From positions 85,842-149,841 of the forward strand of contig DGTS01000024.1 in NCBI GenBank assembly GCA_002394385.1: a stretch of 64,000 nt of DNA, written 5' to 3'. The notes under the pieces were generated by a model. That model had not been told where the DNA came from. It made no database searches and was given only the letters and a program-made list of their open reading frames with translations. Shown here one piece after another: positions 44,854 through 54,215 of this stretch. A program made the translations under genes and the position numbers. How positions within the stretch are numbered: the first letter of the stretch is position 1; each line of letters opens with the position of its first letter. The stretch comes from Prevotella sp. UBA4330. Its GTDB lineage: Bacteria > Bacteroidota > Bacteroidia > Bacteroidales > Bacteroidaceae.

Positions 44854-47316
44854 TTATCTCAACTCTGCGCCAAGTTCTTTCTTCAGATTGGCTATAATCT
44901 TATTCATGATGGCTTCTATCTGCTTGTCGTTGAGCGTCTTCTGCTCGTCCTGCAAGATGAAGTTGACGGCATAACTCTTCTTTCCGTCTGGCAGGTTCTT
45001 GCCTTCATAAACATCGAAGAGTTCCACTTTCTTAAGCAACTTCTTCTCCGACTGATATGCAATCTGCTCGACGCGCGCAAACTCTGTGTTCTTGTCAAGC
45101 AACAAGGCGAGGTCGCGGCTCACAGAAGGATACTTGCTGATTTCCACATACTCCACCTTCTGCTTCTTGATGGCCTTCATCAGGGCAGTCCAGTTGAGTT
45201 CTGCGTAATAAACCTCCTGGTCGATGCCTGCCGACTTGAGTATCTTCTTGCTCACCAATCCCATCTCCACAAACTTCTTGCCGCCACGGTTCTCTATCAC
45301 AGTGGCCTTAGAGAAGATGTCGTTCTCGCTGTCCTTGAACACAAGCATGCCGAAGGGCATGCCGATACGGGAAAGGATGTTCATGACGTATGCCTTCAAC
45401 TCGAAGAAGGTTGATGCCTCGTCGGCATGTGCCCACGAACCGCTTACGCGCTTACCAGTAACCCACAGGGCAATCATGTTCTCCTCCTTGTATGCAGCCG
45501 TCGGGTTTTCAACGTTCTGCTTCTCTGGCGTGAACGTATATACATTGCCTCTCTCGAAGAATTTCAGGTTAGGACTCTTGCGGTTGATGTTGTGTGCAAC
45601 ACTCTCAAGACCTCCGAAGAGAAGTGTCTGGCGCATTACGTTAAGGTCGGAACTCAGCGGGTTGAATATCCTCACCAGGTTCTTCTCGGGGTAACTCTGA
45701 AGTCCATCGTAGTAAGCAGCCTTGGTGAGTGAGTTGTTAAGTATCTCGTTGAAGCCGCAACCCAGAAGTTGCTCGCCCACGAGATTGGCAAGCCGGTGCT
45801 TGATGTCCTCGTCGCCTTTTATGACAAGAGACGACTTGAGTTGTGAAGGAATCTCCACATTATTATATCCGTACACGCGAAGAATGTCCTCTACCACATC
45901 GCAGGGGCGCTGTACATCCACACGATAAGCAGGCACCTCGAGCATCAGTCCTTCGGCATCCTCGTTGAGAATAGTCATCTCGAGAGATGTCACGATGCTC
46001 TTTATTGTGTCAACGGGTAACTCCTTACCAATCAACTGGTTTACATAAGAATACTTCAAGTCCACCTTGAAGTTCTCAATCTTCTTTGGATAAACGTCTT
46101 TTATCTGCATTGAAACCTTGCCGCCAGCAAGTTCTTTGCATAGAATTGCAGCCTGCTTGAGGGCATAGATTATTCCGTTGGGGTCGATGCCACGCTCGAA
46201 GCGGAACGATGCATCAGTGCTCAGACCATGACGGCGTGCGCTCTTTCTTATCCATGTTGGATGGAAATAAGCGCTCTCGAGCACCACATTGCGTGTGCTG
46301 TCGTAAGTGCCAGAACCCTTGCCGCCAAACACACCGGCTATACACATCGGCTCTTCGGCATTGCAGATGGCCAAGTCGCGCTCAGAGAGTTTGTGCTCCT
46401 CGCCGTCGAGTGTCACGAATGGTGTGCCCTCGGGCATTGTCTTCACCACAATCTTATGACCTTTCACCATGTCTGCGTCAAAGCAATGGAGCGGCTGGCC
46501 GTATGCCATCATCACGTAGTTGGTGATGTCAACTATGTTGTTTATTGGGCGCAGACCTATTATGGTGAGTTTGTTCTTCAGCCAGTCGGGACTCTCTTTC
46601 ACCTCGCAATCGGTGATGCTGACGCACGCATATCTCTGGCATGCTTCGGTGTTCTCAATCTCCACGTCTATCGGCAGGTCTTCGTTATCAACCGCAAAGC
46701 CTTCGTCTGAAGGGCGATGGAGCGAAGTCTCATATCCATTCTGCTTCAGCCATGCATACAAGTCGCGTGCCACACCCCAGTGAGACAGGGCATCGGCGCG
46801 GTTTGCCGTGATGTCAATCTCTATGAGCCAGTCGCTTTCGAGATTGTAGTATTCAGCAGCAGGCATGCCTACCTTGGCATCTTCAGGGAGAACGATAATG
46901 CCGTCATGACTTGTTCCGACGCCTATCTCGTCCTCGGCGCATATCATACCATTCGACTCCACGCCGCGAAGTTTCGACTTCTTTATGACAAACTCCTTGT
47001 CGCCGTCATACAGCACGCAGCCCAGGTCGGCAACGATAACCTTCTGCCCGGCAGCAACATTGGGAGCACCACACACAATCTGGCTTGGCTCTCCCTTGCC
47101 TAAGTCAACCGTAGTAACATGAAGATGGTCTGAGTTGGGATGTGGCTCACATGTAAGCACCTTGCCTACATAAAGTCCCTTTAATCCTCCACGAATGCTT
47201 TGAACTTCCTCAAGTGCGTCAACCTCAAGTCCTTCGCTTGTCAATGCGTCGCATACTTCTTGAGGAGTAAGATTGAAGTCAACATACTCCTTCAACCACT
47301 TATAAGATATATTCAT
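44854..47316 (-). CDS. pheT: Phenylalanyl-tRNA synthetase beta subunit
   Basis: An 820-residue PheT. It starts with the usual M-N-I-S-Y-K-W-L-K-E-Y-V, then the tRNA-binding OB domain (about 40-155, H-P-N-S-D-H-L-H-V-T), B3/B4 editing, B5 (about 410-480), the inactive synthetase core, and a C-terminal ferredoxin-fold anticodon domain (S-R-D-L-A-L-L-L-D). It forms the alpha2-beta2 enzyme with PheS, whose gene is not adjacent. Confidence 0.97.
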   Translation of the reverse strand: MNISYKWLKEYVDFNLTPQEVCDALTSEGLEVDALEEVQSIRGGLKGLYVGKVLTCEPHPNSDHLHVTTVDLGKGEPSQIVCGAPNVAAGQKVIVADLGCVLYDGDKEFVIKKSKLRGVESNGMICAEDEIGVGTSHDGIIVLPEDAKVGMPAAEYYNLESDWLIEIDITANRADALSHWGVARDLYAWLKQNGYETSLHRPSDEGFAVDNEDLPIDVEIENTEACQRYACVSITDCEVKESPDWLKNKLTIIGLRPINNIVDITNYVMMAYGQPLHCFDADMVKGHKIVVKTMPEGTPFVTLDGEEHKLSERDLAICNAEEPMCIAGVFGGKGSGTYDSTRNVVLESAYFHPTWIRKSARRHGLSTDASFRFERGIDPNGIIYALKQAAILCKELAGGKVSMQIKDVYPKKIENFKVDLKYSYVNQLIGKELPVDTIKSIVTSLEMTILNEDAEGLMLEVPAYRVDVQRPCDVVEDILRVYGYNNVEIPSQLKSSLVIKGDEDIKHRLANLVGEQLLGCGFNEILNNSLTKAAYYDGLQSYPEKNLVRIFNPLSSDLNVMRQTLLFGGLESVAHNINRKSPNLKFFERGNVYTFTPEKQNVENPTAAYKEENMIALWVTGKRVSGSWAHADEASTFFELKAYVMNILSRIGMPFGMLVFKDSENDIFSKATVIENRGGKKFVEMGLVSKKILKSAGIDQEVYYAELNWTALMKAIKKQKVEYVEISKYPSVSRDLALLLDKNTEFARVEQIAYQSEKKLLKKVELFDVYEGKNLPDGKKSYAVNFILQDEQKTLNDKQIEAIMNKIIANLKKELGAELR

Positions 47317-47354
47317 TACTTAATCTGAAATTTATGTCTTTTTAAAAACGGTTG

Positions 47355-47362
47355 CAAAGTTA
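47355..47362 (-). promoter_or_regulatory. -7 box of pheT
   Basis: Minus strand TAACTTTG (47362-47355), 39 bp before the ATG. No T-box or Phe-rich leader peptide was seen upstream. Confidence 0.65.
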
Positions 47363-47406
47363 ACCATTTTTTTTAAAAGTAGCAAAAAGAATAATATAAA
47401 ATAATT

Positions 47407-47677
47407 GAAGTTTCGGAAGCAAGTTCACTAACTGTGATGAATCGCCCCAAAGGGGCAGTAAGTACATAGCCCAGGGCATCGCCCTGGGTAACACGCGACC
47501 AAGGTGTATTCGCCCTGAAAGGGCAAAAGATTTGTCACATATAGGAAATAGGAAGTTCTTTTGCCCTTACAGGGCGTGTATATAGGGCACGCCATTATAC
47601 CCAGAGCGATGCCCTGGGCTATGTACTTACTGCCCTTTCAGGGCGCTAAAATTCAGGGTGTTTATAACTTCCGAAAC
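47407..47677. repeat. Large imperfect palindrome, GCCCTGAAAGGGC family
   Basis: About 270 bp. Ends are GAAGTTTCGGAAG (47407-) and its inverse CTTCCGAAAC (-47677). Inside, the modules CGCCCCAAAGGGGCAGTAAG, TACATAGCCCAGGGC and TCGCCCTGGGTA occur on the left and in reverse order and orientation on the right, with GCCCTGAAAGGGC in between. Related copies: 60465-60602 (half) and 63601-63842. It fills the gap between pheT and the TetR gene; small open frames across it are not coding. Confidence 0.82.
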
Positions 47678-47708
47678 TAAAAAAATAAGGTATATATGTG
47701 TAATGGAC

Positions 47709-48326
47709 CTACGCTTCATCGAAAAAGTCCTCAAGCCGGGCAGCGCCCTTGGATGTGCAGAAACCGCGCAGCAAGACTATCCAGAAATTGCGGAACAACT
47801 CTTTCGCGTCATACTTCAGGTACATCTCGTTGGCAGTGAAATAGTTCATTGACGCATCCGCAATCCTCACTACAATGCTGTAGTTCAGTTCTTTCAGGAA
47901 ATAGCCATGCTCCACTCCCCTTTCAATAAACTCTATCGACTTCTGCATTTCTTCGTCGCGCGACTGGCGGAAATAATCAACCACACCTGAATATTTCTGC
48001 AATTCGGTAAAGAACCGCGGGTTAATCTTCTCCAGGTCGCTCATCTTCATCTTGAAGAACTCGATGAGGATATCCATTTCGTCACCTTTATGAGATGCAA
48101 ACTCCATCAGATGGGTCCTCGTTTTGACACGGTCTTCACGCACACACTCGAGCAGCAGGCACTCCTTGTTGTCGTATATCTCGTATAAGGTGCGCTTGGA
48201 TATCTGCAAAGCATTGGCAATATCATCCATCTTTACAGACTTGATGCCGTTCTTCTTGAACATTGCCATCGCAACACTCAAGATTTTGGAACGCAATTCC
48301 TTCTTGTAGTCAGTTATAGTATTCAT
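47709..48326 (-). CDS. TetR/AcrR-family transcriptional regulator
   Basis: A 205-residue repressor-type protein: helix-turn-helix in residues about 14-60 (S-V-K-M-D-D-I-A-N-A-L-Q-I-S-K-R-T-L-Y-E-I-Y) and an all-helical ligand domain behind it. Typical Bacteroidetes TetR length. It diverges from the malic enzyme gene with 190 bp between; whether it regulates that gene is unknown. Confidence 0.88.
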   Translation of the reverse strand: MNTITDYKKELRSKILSVAMAMFKKNGIKSVKMDDIANALQISKRTLYEIYDNKECLLLECVREDRVKTRTHLMEFASHKGDEMDILIEFFKMKMSDLEKINPRFFTELQKYSGVVDYFRQSRDEEMQKSIEFIERGVEHGYFLKELNYSIVVRIADASMNYFTANEMYLKYDAKELFRNFWIVLLRGFCTSKGAARLEDFFDEA

Positions 48327-48428
48327 CAGAAAAGACGCAAAAACGTATAAATATTTATAAAAGTATTGAATTCAAAGATGCTTTGTATAATTCAATGGCA
48401 AAGTTAATAAAAAGATTCGATAAAACTA

Positions 48429-48458
48429 TTTGTCTTTTTAAGTTTTTTCGTAACTTTG
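48429..48458 (+). promoter_or_regulatory. Promoter of the malic enzyme gene
   Basis: TTTG at 48429-48432, 18 bp, TAACTTTG at 48451-48458; ATG at 48517. Confidence 0.75.
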
Positions 48459-48516
48459 CAAAAATTTTTGAGAACAAGAGCATTACTTAATAGTATAATA
48501 ATACAAATAGGTATTT

Positions 48517-50814
48517 ATGGTAAAGATATCAAAGGAAGCGGCATTAGCCTATCATGAAGATGGACGGCCAGGAAAAATCGAAGTGAAGCCCACTAAGGCT
48601 TATCGTACTCAAACAGACTTAAGTTTAGCCTATTCGCCAGGCGTGGCTTTCCCATGTCTGGAGATACAAGAAAACCCCGACGATGCATATAAATACACCG
48701 ACAAGGGCAATCTGGTGGCTGTAATAAGCAACGGCACGGCAGTCTTAGGACTGGGTGACATCGGCGCTATGAGCGGTAAGCCGGTTATGGAGGGCAAGGG
48801 CTTGCTCTTCAAGATTTACGGAGGCATCGACGTATTCGACATAGAGGTTGACGAGAAAGACCCTGTGAAGTTCTGCGAGGCTGTAGAGAAGATTGCGCCT
48901 ACATTCGGTGGCATCAACCTTGAGGACATCAAGGCGCCAGAGTGCTTCTATATCGAGGAACGCCTGAAGAAGACTCTCGACATCCCCGTGATGCACGACG
49001 ACCAGCACGGCACAGCCATCATCTCGGCAGCAGGACTGAAGAACGCACTCGAGGTTGCCAACAAGGACATCAAGAACGTGCGCATCGTGGTGAACGGTGC
49101 CGGTGCCGCTGCCATCAGTTGCACCAAACTCTACATGGCTCTTGGAGCACGCAAGGAGAACATACTGATGCTCGACTCTAAGGGCGTTATCACAAGCGAC
49201 CGCGACAACCTGAACGAGCAGAAGCGATTCTTTGCAACCGACCGCCGCGACGTTCACACTCTGGCCGAGGCCATCAACGGTGCTGACGTCTTCGTGGGAC
49301 TGTCTAAGGGCAACGTGCTCACAAAGGAGATGGTAAAGACAATGGCTAAAGACCCCATCATCTTTGCTCTCGCCAATCCTGTTCCAGAGATTTCATACGA
49401 GGATGCAATGGAGGCGCGTCCCGACACTCTGATGTCAACCGGACGTACCGACTACCCCAACCAGATAAACAACGTTATCGGTTTTCCATACATCTTCCGT
49501 GGCGCACTCGACGTTCACGCCACCGCCATCAACGAGGAGATGAAGATGGCAGCAGTACATGCCATTGCCGACTTGGCAAAGCAGCCTGTGCCCGACGTGG
49601 TGAACGATGTCTATAAGGTGAACAACCTGAAGTTCGGACGCGACTATTTCATCCCGAAGCCCGTTGACCCACGACTCATCTCGGAGGTGTCGGCCGCTGT
49701 AGCAAAGGCTGCCATTGAGAGTGGCGTTGCGCGCAAGGCCATTGAGGATTGGGAGGGCTACAAGAACTCGCTGAGCGTGCTGCTCGGACAGGAGACAAAA
49801 CTCACCCAGAAACTCTATGCCACAGCAAGTGCACACCCGCAGCGCGTGGTTTTTGCCGAGGGCATTCACCCCACTATGCTTCGTGCCGCTGTCCAGGCAA
49901 AGGCCGAAGGTATATGCCAGCCTATCCTTCTCGGCAACGACGAGCGCATAGCAAAACTGGCTAAGGAACTCGACCTCTCGCTTGAGGGCATCGAGGTAAT
50001 AAACCTGCGTCACGACAACGAGGCAGAGAGAAGAGAGCGCTTCGCAAGGATTCTCACTGAGAAGCGCCAGCGCGACGGATACACCTTCGAGGAGGCCAAC
50101 GACAAGATGTTCGAGCGCAACTATTTCGGCATGATGATGGTGGAGACAGGCGAGGCTGATGCCTTCATTACAGGTCTCTACACCAAATATTCAAACACCA
50201 TCAAGGTGGCGAAAGAGGTTATCGGAATACGTTCCGAATACAAGCATTTCGGAACGATGCACATCATCAACTCTCCCAAAGGAACGCTCTATATCGCCGA
50301 CACCCTTATCAACAACAACCCAGACACCGAGGAACTGGTTGACCTGGCGAAACTGAGTTCTACCGCCGTGCGCTTCTTCAACGAGAAGCCGGTCATCGCT
50401 ATGGTGAGCCACTCTAACTTCGGAAGCGACACATCGGAGGGCTCTAAGAAGGTGAGAAAGGCCGTAGCAGAACTACAGGCGGAGAATCCCGAGATGATTG
50501 TCGATGGTGAGATACAGATAGGATTCGCACTCAACCGCGAACAGCGCGACACGCTCTACCCCTTCACCCGCCTGAAGGACAAGGACGTCAACACGCTGAT
50601 ATTCCCCAACCTTACAAGCGCACGCTCGTCATACAAGATGCTTCAGGCGCTGGCACCTGATGTCGAAATCATCGGCCCGATACAGATGGGACTCAACAAG
50701 CCTATCCACTTCACCGACTTCGGCAGTTCTGTACGCGATGTGGTGAACATCACCGCCGTTGCCGTAATCGACGCTTATGTTGACAAGATTAAGAGTCGTC
50801 TGAACAAGGCGTAA
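48517..50814 (+). CDS. maeB: NADP-dependent malic enzyme fused to phosphotransacetylase-like domain
   Basis: A 765-residue two-domain protein. Residues 1-410 are malic enzyme (S-L-A-Y-S-P-G-V-A-F-P-C, metal-site D-D-Q-H-G-T-A-I-I, the nucleotide fold V-V-N-G-A-G-A-A-A-I). Residues about 430-765 match the phosphate acetyltransferase fold (V-F-A-E-G-I-H-P), as in E. coli MaeB, where that part is regulatory. It makes pyruvate and NADPH from malate. It is monocistronic with promoter and terminator. Confidence 0.93.
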   Translation: MVKISKEAALAYHEDGRPGKIEVKPTKAYRTQTDLSLAYSPGVAFPCLEIQENPDDAYKYTDKGNLVAVISNGTAVLGLGDIGAMSGKPVMEGKGLLFKIYGGIDVFDIEVDEKDPVKFCEAVEKIAPTFGGINLEDIKAPECFYIEERLKKTLDIPVMHDDQHGTAIISAAGLKNALEVANKDIKNVRIVVNGAGAAAISCTKLYMALGARKENILMLDSKGVITSDRDNLNEQKRFFATDRRDVHTLAEAINGADVFVGLSKGNVLTKEMVKTMAKDPIIFALANPVPEISYEDAMEARPDTLMSTGRTDYPNQINNVIGFPYIFRGALDVHATAINEEMKMAAVHAIADLAKQPVPDVVNDVYKVNNLKFGRDYFIPKPVDPRLISEVSAAVAKAAIESGVARKAIEDWEGYKNSLSVLLGQETKLTQKLYATASAHPQRVVFAEGIHPTMLRAAVQAKAEGICQPILLGNDERIAKLAKELDLSLEGIEVINLRHDNEAERRERFARILTEKRQRDGYTFEEANDKMFERNYFGMMMVETGEADAFITGLYTKYSNTIKVAKEVIGIRSEYKHFGTMHIINSPKGTLYIADTLINNNPDTEELVDLAKLSSTAVRFFNEKPVIAMVSHSNFGSDTSEGSKKVRKAVAELQAENPEMIVDGEIQIGFALNREQRDTLYPFTRLKDKDVNTLIFPNLTSARSSYKMLQALAPDVEIIGPIQMGLNKPIHFTDFGSSVRDVVNITAVAVIDAYVDKIKSRLNKA

Positions 50815-50838
50815 CCAAAGATAATCAGCATAAAAAAG

Positions 50839-50874
50839 TGCGGTCATCATCATGTGGATGTTGACCGCATTTAT
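50839..50874 (+). terminator. Intrinsic terminator of maeB
   Basis: TGCGGTCA (50839-50846) pairs with TGACCGCA (50862-50869), with ACATCC/GGATGT-like pairing inside, followed by TTTATTA. Confidence 0.8.
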
Positions 50875-50983
50875 TATATTATTACTCCAAAACTTAGAAT
50901 GGTAAATGGCATCAAAAAAGTGAACTGTTTACAATCAGACCCTCCTAACGGATAATGCTTCTAAAGATACCGTACGCGATGTA

Positions 50984-51120
50984 TCCCCTCCCATGCAGGG
51001 GAGGGGCCAGGGGTGGGGTCGGTGATATAAAGGAAGAATTTAGAATAAAATAGAAGAAATTATGTGTGGATAAAAGACGCTGACCCCACCCCTGCCCCTC
51101 CCCTACAGGGGCGGGGAGTC
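50984..51120. repeat. Inverted-repeat element with GC-rich arms
   Basis: The left arm (50984-51024) holds CCCCTCCCATGCAGGGGAGG then CAGGGGTGGGGTCGG; the right arm (51079-51120) holds GCTGACCCCACCCCTG and CCCCTCCCCTACAGGGGCGG. The spacer is AT-rich, about 55 bp. Same style as 44716-44846 and 57381-57545. Between it and maeB nothing but the terminator was seen. Confidence 0.75.
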
Positions 51121-51196
51121 ATTAGTAATGGGGCAAATAGTATATAATTACCTAAATAAAAAAAGAGAACAACTCGCGAAAAGTTGTTCTCTATGG

Positions 51197-51269
51197 TCGA
51201 GGTGACAGGACTCGAACCTGCGACAGCCTGGTCCCAAACCAGGAACGCTACCAACTGCGCTACACCTCG
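51197..51269 (-). tRNA. tRNA-Pro (anticodon TGG)
   Basis: A 73-nt cloverleaf on the minus strand: acceptor CGAGGTG with CACCTCG, anticodon stem CCTGG/CCAGG with loop TTTGGGA (anticodon TGG), T arm GGTTCGAGTCC, discriminator A. CCA is not encoded. Confidence 0.95.
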
Positions 51270-51286
51270 TTCCGTTTTTGCGAGTG

Positions 51287-51318
51287 CAAAGGTACACATT
51301 ATTTTTATATCCACCAAA
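51287..51318 (-). promoter_or_regulatory. Promoter of tRNA-Pro
   Basis: Minus strand: TTTG (51318-51315), 20 bp, TACCTTTG (51294-51287), 17 bp before the tRNA. Confidence 0.78.
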
Positions 51319-51417
51319 TTTTATCGGGACAAATTATGCTTTTTTGCATGTAAATGGCAAAAACACCTGCTTGTTTCTGATTCTTATACTGCGTGAAGGC
51401 TCTATTTCTCGTGGAGA

Positions 51418-51520
51418 AGGAGGCACAAGTGGCGGTGCCAGGTATATCTCCTGAGGTGCTCAGGTATGCTTCCTGAGGTGGTCAGGTATGCTTCCTGAGG
51501 TGGCCAGGAGGCATAAGTGA
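51418..51520. repeat. Dispersed palindromic repeat, CTTCCTGAG family
   Basis: Modules AGGAGGCACAAGTGGCGG, CAGGTATATCTCCTGAGGTG and two copies of TCAGGTATGCTTCCTGAGGT, ending with AGGAGGCATAAGTGAGG. Related to 4299-4472 and 30223-30304. It lies just beyond the terminator of the spt gene. Confidence 0.75.
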
Positions 51521-51536
51521 GGATGGTGGAAATAAT

Positions 51537-51561
51537 AAAAGGGCACAGAAGAACTGTGCCC
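51537..51561 (-). terminator. Intrinsic terminator of the serine palmitoyltransferase gene
   Basis: GGGCACAG (51541-51548) and CTGTGCCC (51554-51561); on the minus strand TTTTATTATT follows. Confidence 0.85.
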
Positions 51562-51584
51562 TGATATTGATGATGATAATGGTT

Positions 51585-52772
51585 TTACTTGATGATGCCC
51601 TGCTCCACGAATATCTTCTTGAGTGCCTGCACGCCGCGCTCCACCTGATCTTCGGTGTGTGTGGCCATGAGTGCGAAGCGGACGAGTGTGTCCTGTGGCG
51701 CACATGCCGGCGGTATAACAGGATTGATGAACACTCCGTTGTCGTAAGCGAGTTTGGTTACGAGGAATGTCTTGTCAACATCGCGCACATAGAGCGGAAT
51801 GATGGGGCTCTCGGTGTCGCCAATTTCGAAGCCTTCCTCACGGAAACGGCGCAGTGCGAACTTAGTTACTTGCCACAGGTGCTCAATGCGCTCTGGCTCG
51901 CGGCGTATGATGTGAAGCGCCTCCATTGCTGCTGCTGTTGCCGCTGGGGTGTTGCTTGCGCTGAAGATGTATGTGCGGCATGTGTGGCGAAGGAAGTTGA
52001 TGGTGTCGAAGTCGGCAGCGACAAAACCTCCGATGCTTGCGAGACTCTTTGAGAATGTACCCATGATGATGTCAACATCGTCGGTGACACCGAAATAGTC
52101 GCACACTCCCCTGCCCTCTTTGCCGAAGACTCCCAGTCCGTGAGCCTCGTCAACGTAGATGCTGGCGTTGTACTTCTTCTTCAGTTTTACGATTTCGGGC
52201 AGGTTAGCAAGGTCGCCCTCCATAGAGAACACGCCGTCAACGACAATCATCTTGATTGACTCTGGCTTGCACTTCTGCAGTTGTTTCTCCAGATCCTCCA
52301 TGTCGTTGTGCTTGTACTTCAGGCATGTGGCGAACGAGAGACGGCGTCCATCAACGATAGAGGCATGGTTGCGGTCGTCGCAGATGATGTAGTCCTCGCG
52401 GCCGCAGATGTTAGCAAGCACTCCTGAGTTTACCGAGAAACCGGTAGAGAAAACAAGAGCCTCGTCTTTATGCTCAAACTCTGCCAGTTCTTTCTCCAAC
52501 TTCACGTGAAGGTCGAGCGTTCCGTTAAGGAAACGACTGCCGGCACAGCCAGTGCCATACTTGTCGATTGCTGCCTTTGCTGCTGCTTCAACTCTTGGGT
52601 CGCCGGTAAGTCCTGTATAAGCATTGCTACCGAACATCAGCACGTGATGACCTCCCATTTCCACTTCAGTGCCTTGTTTTCCAACAATTTCTCTGAAATA
52701 TGGATAAACTCCCGCGTCCATGAACTTCTGTGGCTCGCGGTATTGTTTATACTTCTCTTGTAATAGTCCCAT
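51585..52772 (-). CDS. spt: Serine palmitoyltransferase (alpha-oxoamine synthase family)
   Basis: A 395-residue PLP enzyme. Motifs: N-H-A-S-I-V-D-G (His136 stacks on PLP), V-D-E-A-H-G-L-G (208-214) and Schiff-base Lys242 in F-S-K-S-L-A-S-I-G-G. The N-terminus (M-G-L-L-Q-E-K-Y) closely resembles the serine palmitoyltransferases known from Bacteroides rather than Kbl or BioF. It condenses L-serine with palmitoyl-CoA to 3-ketodihydrosphingosine, the first step of bacterial sphingolipid synthesis. The divergent neighbour is a lipid kinase. BioF or Kbl activity is the less likely alternative. Confidence 0.85.
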   Translation of the reverse strand: MGLLQEKYKQYREPQKFMDAGVYPYFREIVGKQGTEVEMGGHHVLMFGSNAYTGLTGDPRVEAAAKAAIDKYGTGCAGSRFLNGTLDLHVKLEKELAEFEHKDEALVFSTGFSVNSGVLANICGREDYIICDDRNHASIVDGRRLSFATCLKYKHNDMEDLEKQLQKCKPESIKMIVVDGVFSMEGDLANLPEIVKLKKKYNASIYVDEAHGLGVFGKEGRGVCDYFGVTDDVDIIMGTFSKSLASIGGFVAADFDTINFLRHTCRTYIFSASNTPAATAAAMEALHIIRREPERIEHLWQVTKFALRRFREEGFEIGDTESPIIPLYVRDVDKTFLVTKLAYDNGVFINPVIPPACAPQDTLVRFALMATHTEDQVERGVQALKKIFVEQGIIK

Positions 52773-52819
52773 TACTATAAATTATGAGTAGATTACCTAC
52801 TAAGTTTAGATTCAGGCTG

Positions 52820-52827
52820 CAAAGTTA
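52820..52827 (-). promoter_or_regulatory. -7 box of the serine palmitoyltransferase gene
   Basis: Minus strand TAACTTTG (52827-52820), 48 bp before the ATG; the -33 region is T-rich without a clear TTTG at the right distance. Confidence 0.6.
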
Positions 52828-52921
52828 CAAAAAAAATAATTCATCTACTCATTTTTTTTAAGAAAAGTGCATTTTAATCAAATTAATAAGGAAAAAATAC
52901 TGATAATACAACGATTTATGG

Positions 52922-52929
52922 TATATTTG
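52922..52929 (+). promoter_or_regulatory. -7 box of the lipid kinase gene
   Basis: TATATTTG at 52922-52929, 12 bp before the ATG at 52942. It rules out the longer in-frame start at 52867. Confidence 0.6.
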
Positions 52930-52941
52930 CAAACGGAAAAT

Positions 52942-53964
52942 ATGAAGAAGAAGATAACATTCATACTGAATCCCGTCTCTGGCACAATCAGCAAGGCAGG
53001 AGTGCCGGAATTAATCGACAACACGATAGACAAAGACATTTACGATTACGAAACAGTCTTTACCGAACGTGCTGGCCATGCTACGGAGATTGCTTCTGCC
53101 GAAGTGGCAAAAGGCACCGACATCGTGGTGGCTGTAGGTGGCGACGGCACGGTGAATGAGGTGGGACGCGCCCTGATACACACCAACACGGCGCTGGCAA
53201 TACTGCCCTGCGGCTCTGGCAACGGTCTGGCACGCCACCTGATGCTTCCCATGAATCTCAAGAAGTCTATTGAAACCATAAACAAGGGTGTCGTTCACGA
53301 CCTGGATTATGGCGTTATCAACGGCATTCCATTCTTCTGCACCTGCGGCATCGGCTTCGACGCCTTCGTGAGCATGAAGTTTGCAGAGGCAGGAAAGCGC
53401 GGACCTATAACATACGTCGAGAACGTGCTGCGCGAAGGACTCAGGTATAAGCCCGAGACATACATCATAACCGACGAGACTGGCACAAAGACAAGAAAGG
53501 CGTTCCTCATCTCGTGCGCCAACGCATCGCAGTATGGCAACAACGCATACATAGCGCCCCACGCCTCGATGGCCGACGGGCTGCTCGACATCATCATAAT
53601 GGAGCCCTTCGACATGTTCGACGCACCGCAGATAAGCATGGACCTCTTCTCTAAAACCATAGAGAACAACAGCAAGATAAAGATGCTGAAGTCGAGCAAG
53701 ATACTGGTGAAGCGCCAGAAAGAAGGATATATCCACTACGACGGCGACCCCGTGATGGCTGGCACAGAGATAGAGATACACGTTGAGCACAAGGGCATAA
53801 AAATGGTGGTAAACCCTGATGCCGACAAGTCGAAGCGCAAACCTGCTCCAGTGGTGAACGCCATAAGCGAGGCATTCAACAATCTCAGAGACGACATCGA
53901 AGGCAACCGCCGCACCATACTCGCCCTGAACAAGAAGATACTTCGCAGACTGAATAACCATTAG
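52942..53964 (+). CDS. Diacylglycerol/sphingoid-base kinase family protein
   Basis: A 340-residue lipid kinase of the DgkB/YegS/sphingosine kinase superfamily: F-I-L-N-P-V-S-G at the start, the ATP-binding G-G-D-G-T-V-N-E-V, L-P-C-G-S-G-N-G-L-A-R and Y-I-H-Y-D-G-D-P near residue 270. It phosphorylates a lipid hydroxyl; its place opposite serine palmitoyltransferase makes a sphingoid base or ceramide a plausible substrate (inference). No membrane segment. Confidence 0.88.
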   Translation: MKKKITFILNPVSGTISKAGVPELIDNTIDKDIYDYETVFTERAGHATEIASAEVAKGTDIVVAVGGDGTVNEVGRALIHTNTALAILPCGSGNGLARHLMLPMNLKKSIETINKGVVHDLDYGVINGIPFFCTCGIGFDAFVSMKFAEAGKRGPITYVENVLREGLRYKPETYIITDETGTKTRKAFLISCANASQYGNNAYIAPHASMADGLLDIIIMEPFDMFDAPQISMDLFSKTIENNSKIKMLKSSKILVKRQKEGYIHYDGDPVMAGTEIEIHVEHKGIKMVVNPDADKSKRKPAPVVNAISEAFNNLRDDIEGNRRTILALNKKILRRLNNH

Positions 53965-54036
53965 AGTTATTTGAGTTCTTTTAGTCGCTTCGCTTTGTAA
54001 AAGCGCCCCTTCGGGTCGAGCGAGGAGTTAGAACTA

Positions 54037-54121
54037 TGTAGGGGCTTACCTCCGTGTAAGCCCGCAAAGAAGTTAGGAGTTATTAGTTTGTAGGGGCTTA
54101 CCTCCGTGTAAGCCCGCAAAG
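54037..54121. repeat. Two direct copies of a hairpin repeat, GTAGGGGCTTACC type
   Basis: The 33-bp unit starting TGTAGGGGCTTACC occurs at 54037-54069 and 54089-54121. Each copy folds as GGGCTTAC/GTAAGCCC. Diverged relatives at 60413-60437 and 60837-60862. Upstream, 53978-54025 has another imperfect palindrome (TTTTAGTCGCTTCGC...AAGCGCCCCTTCGGG). The gap 53965-54215 shows nothing else. Confidence 0.75.
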
Positions 54122-54215
54122 GAGCAAGTCGTTGTTTTCCCTTCAATTATTACACCTTATTATATTATATATATAAGTGAAAAACGCACATCTTTGAAAA
54201 AAAAGATGGATTAAA

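Noticed and set aside
51585..52772. BioF or Kbl (other alpha-oxoamine synthases)
   Set aside because: No biotin or threonine-degradation genes nearby, and the N-terminus resembles Bacteroides serine palmitoyltransferase; kept only as a less likely alternative.
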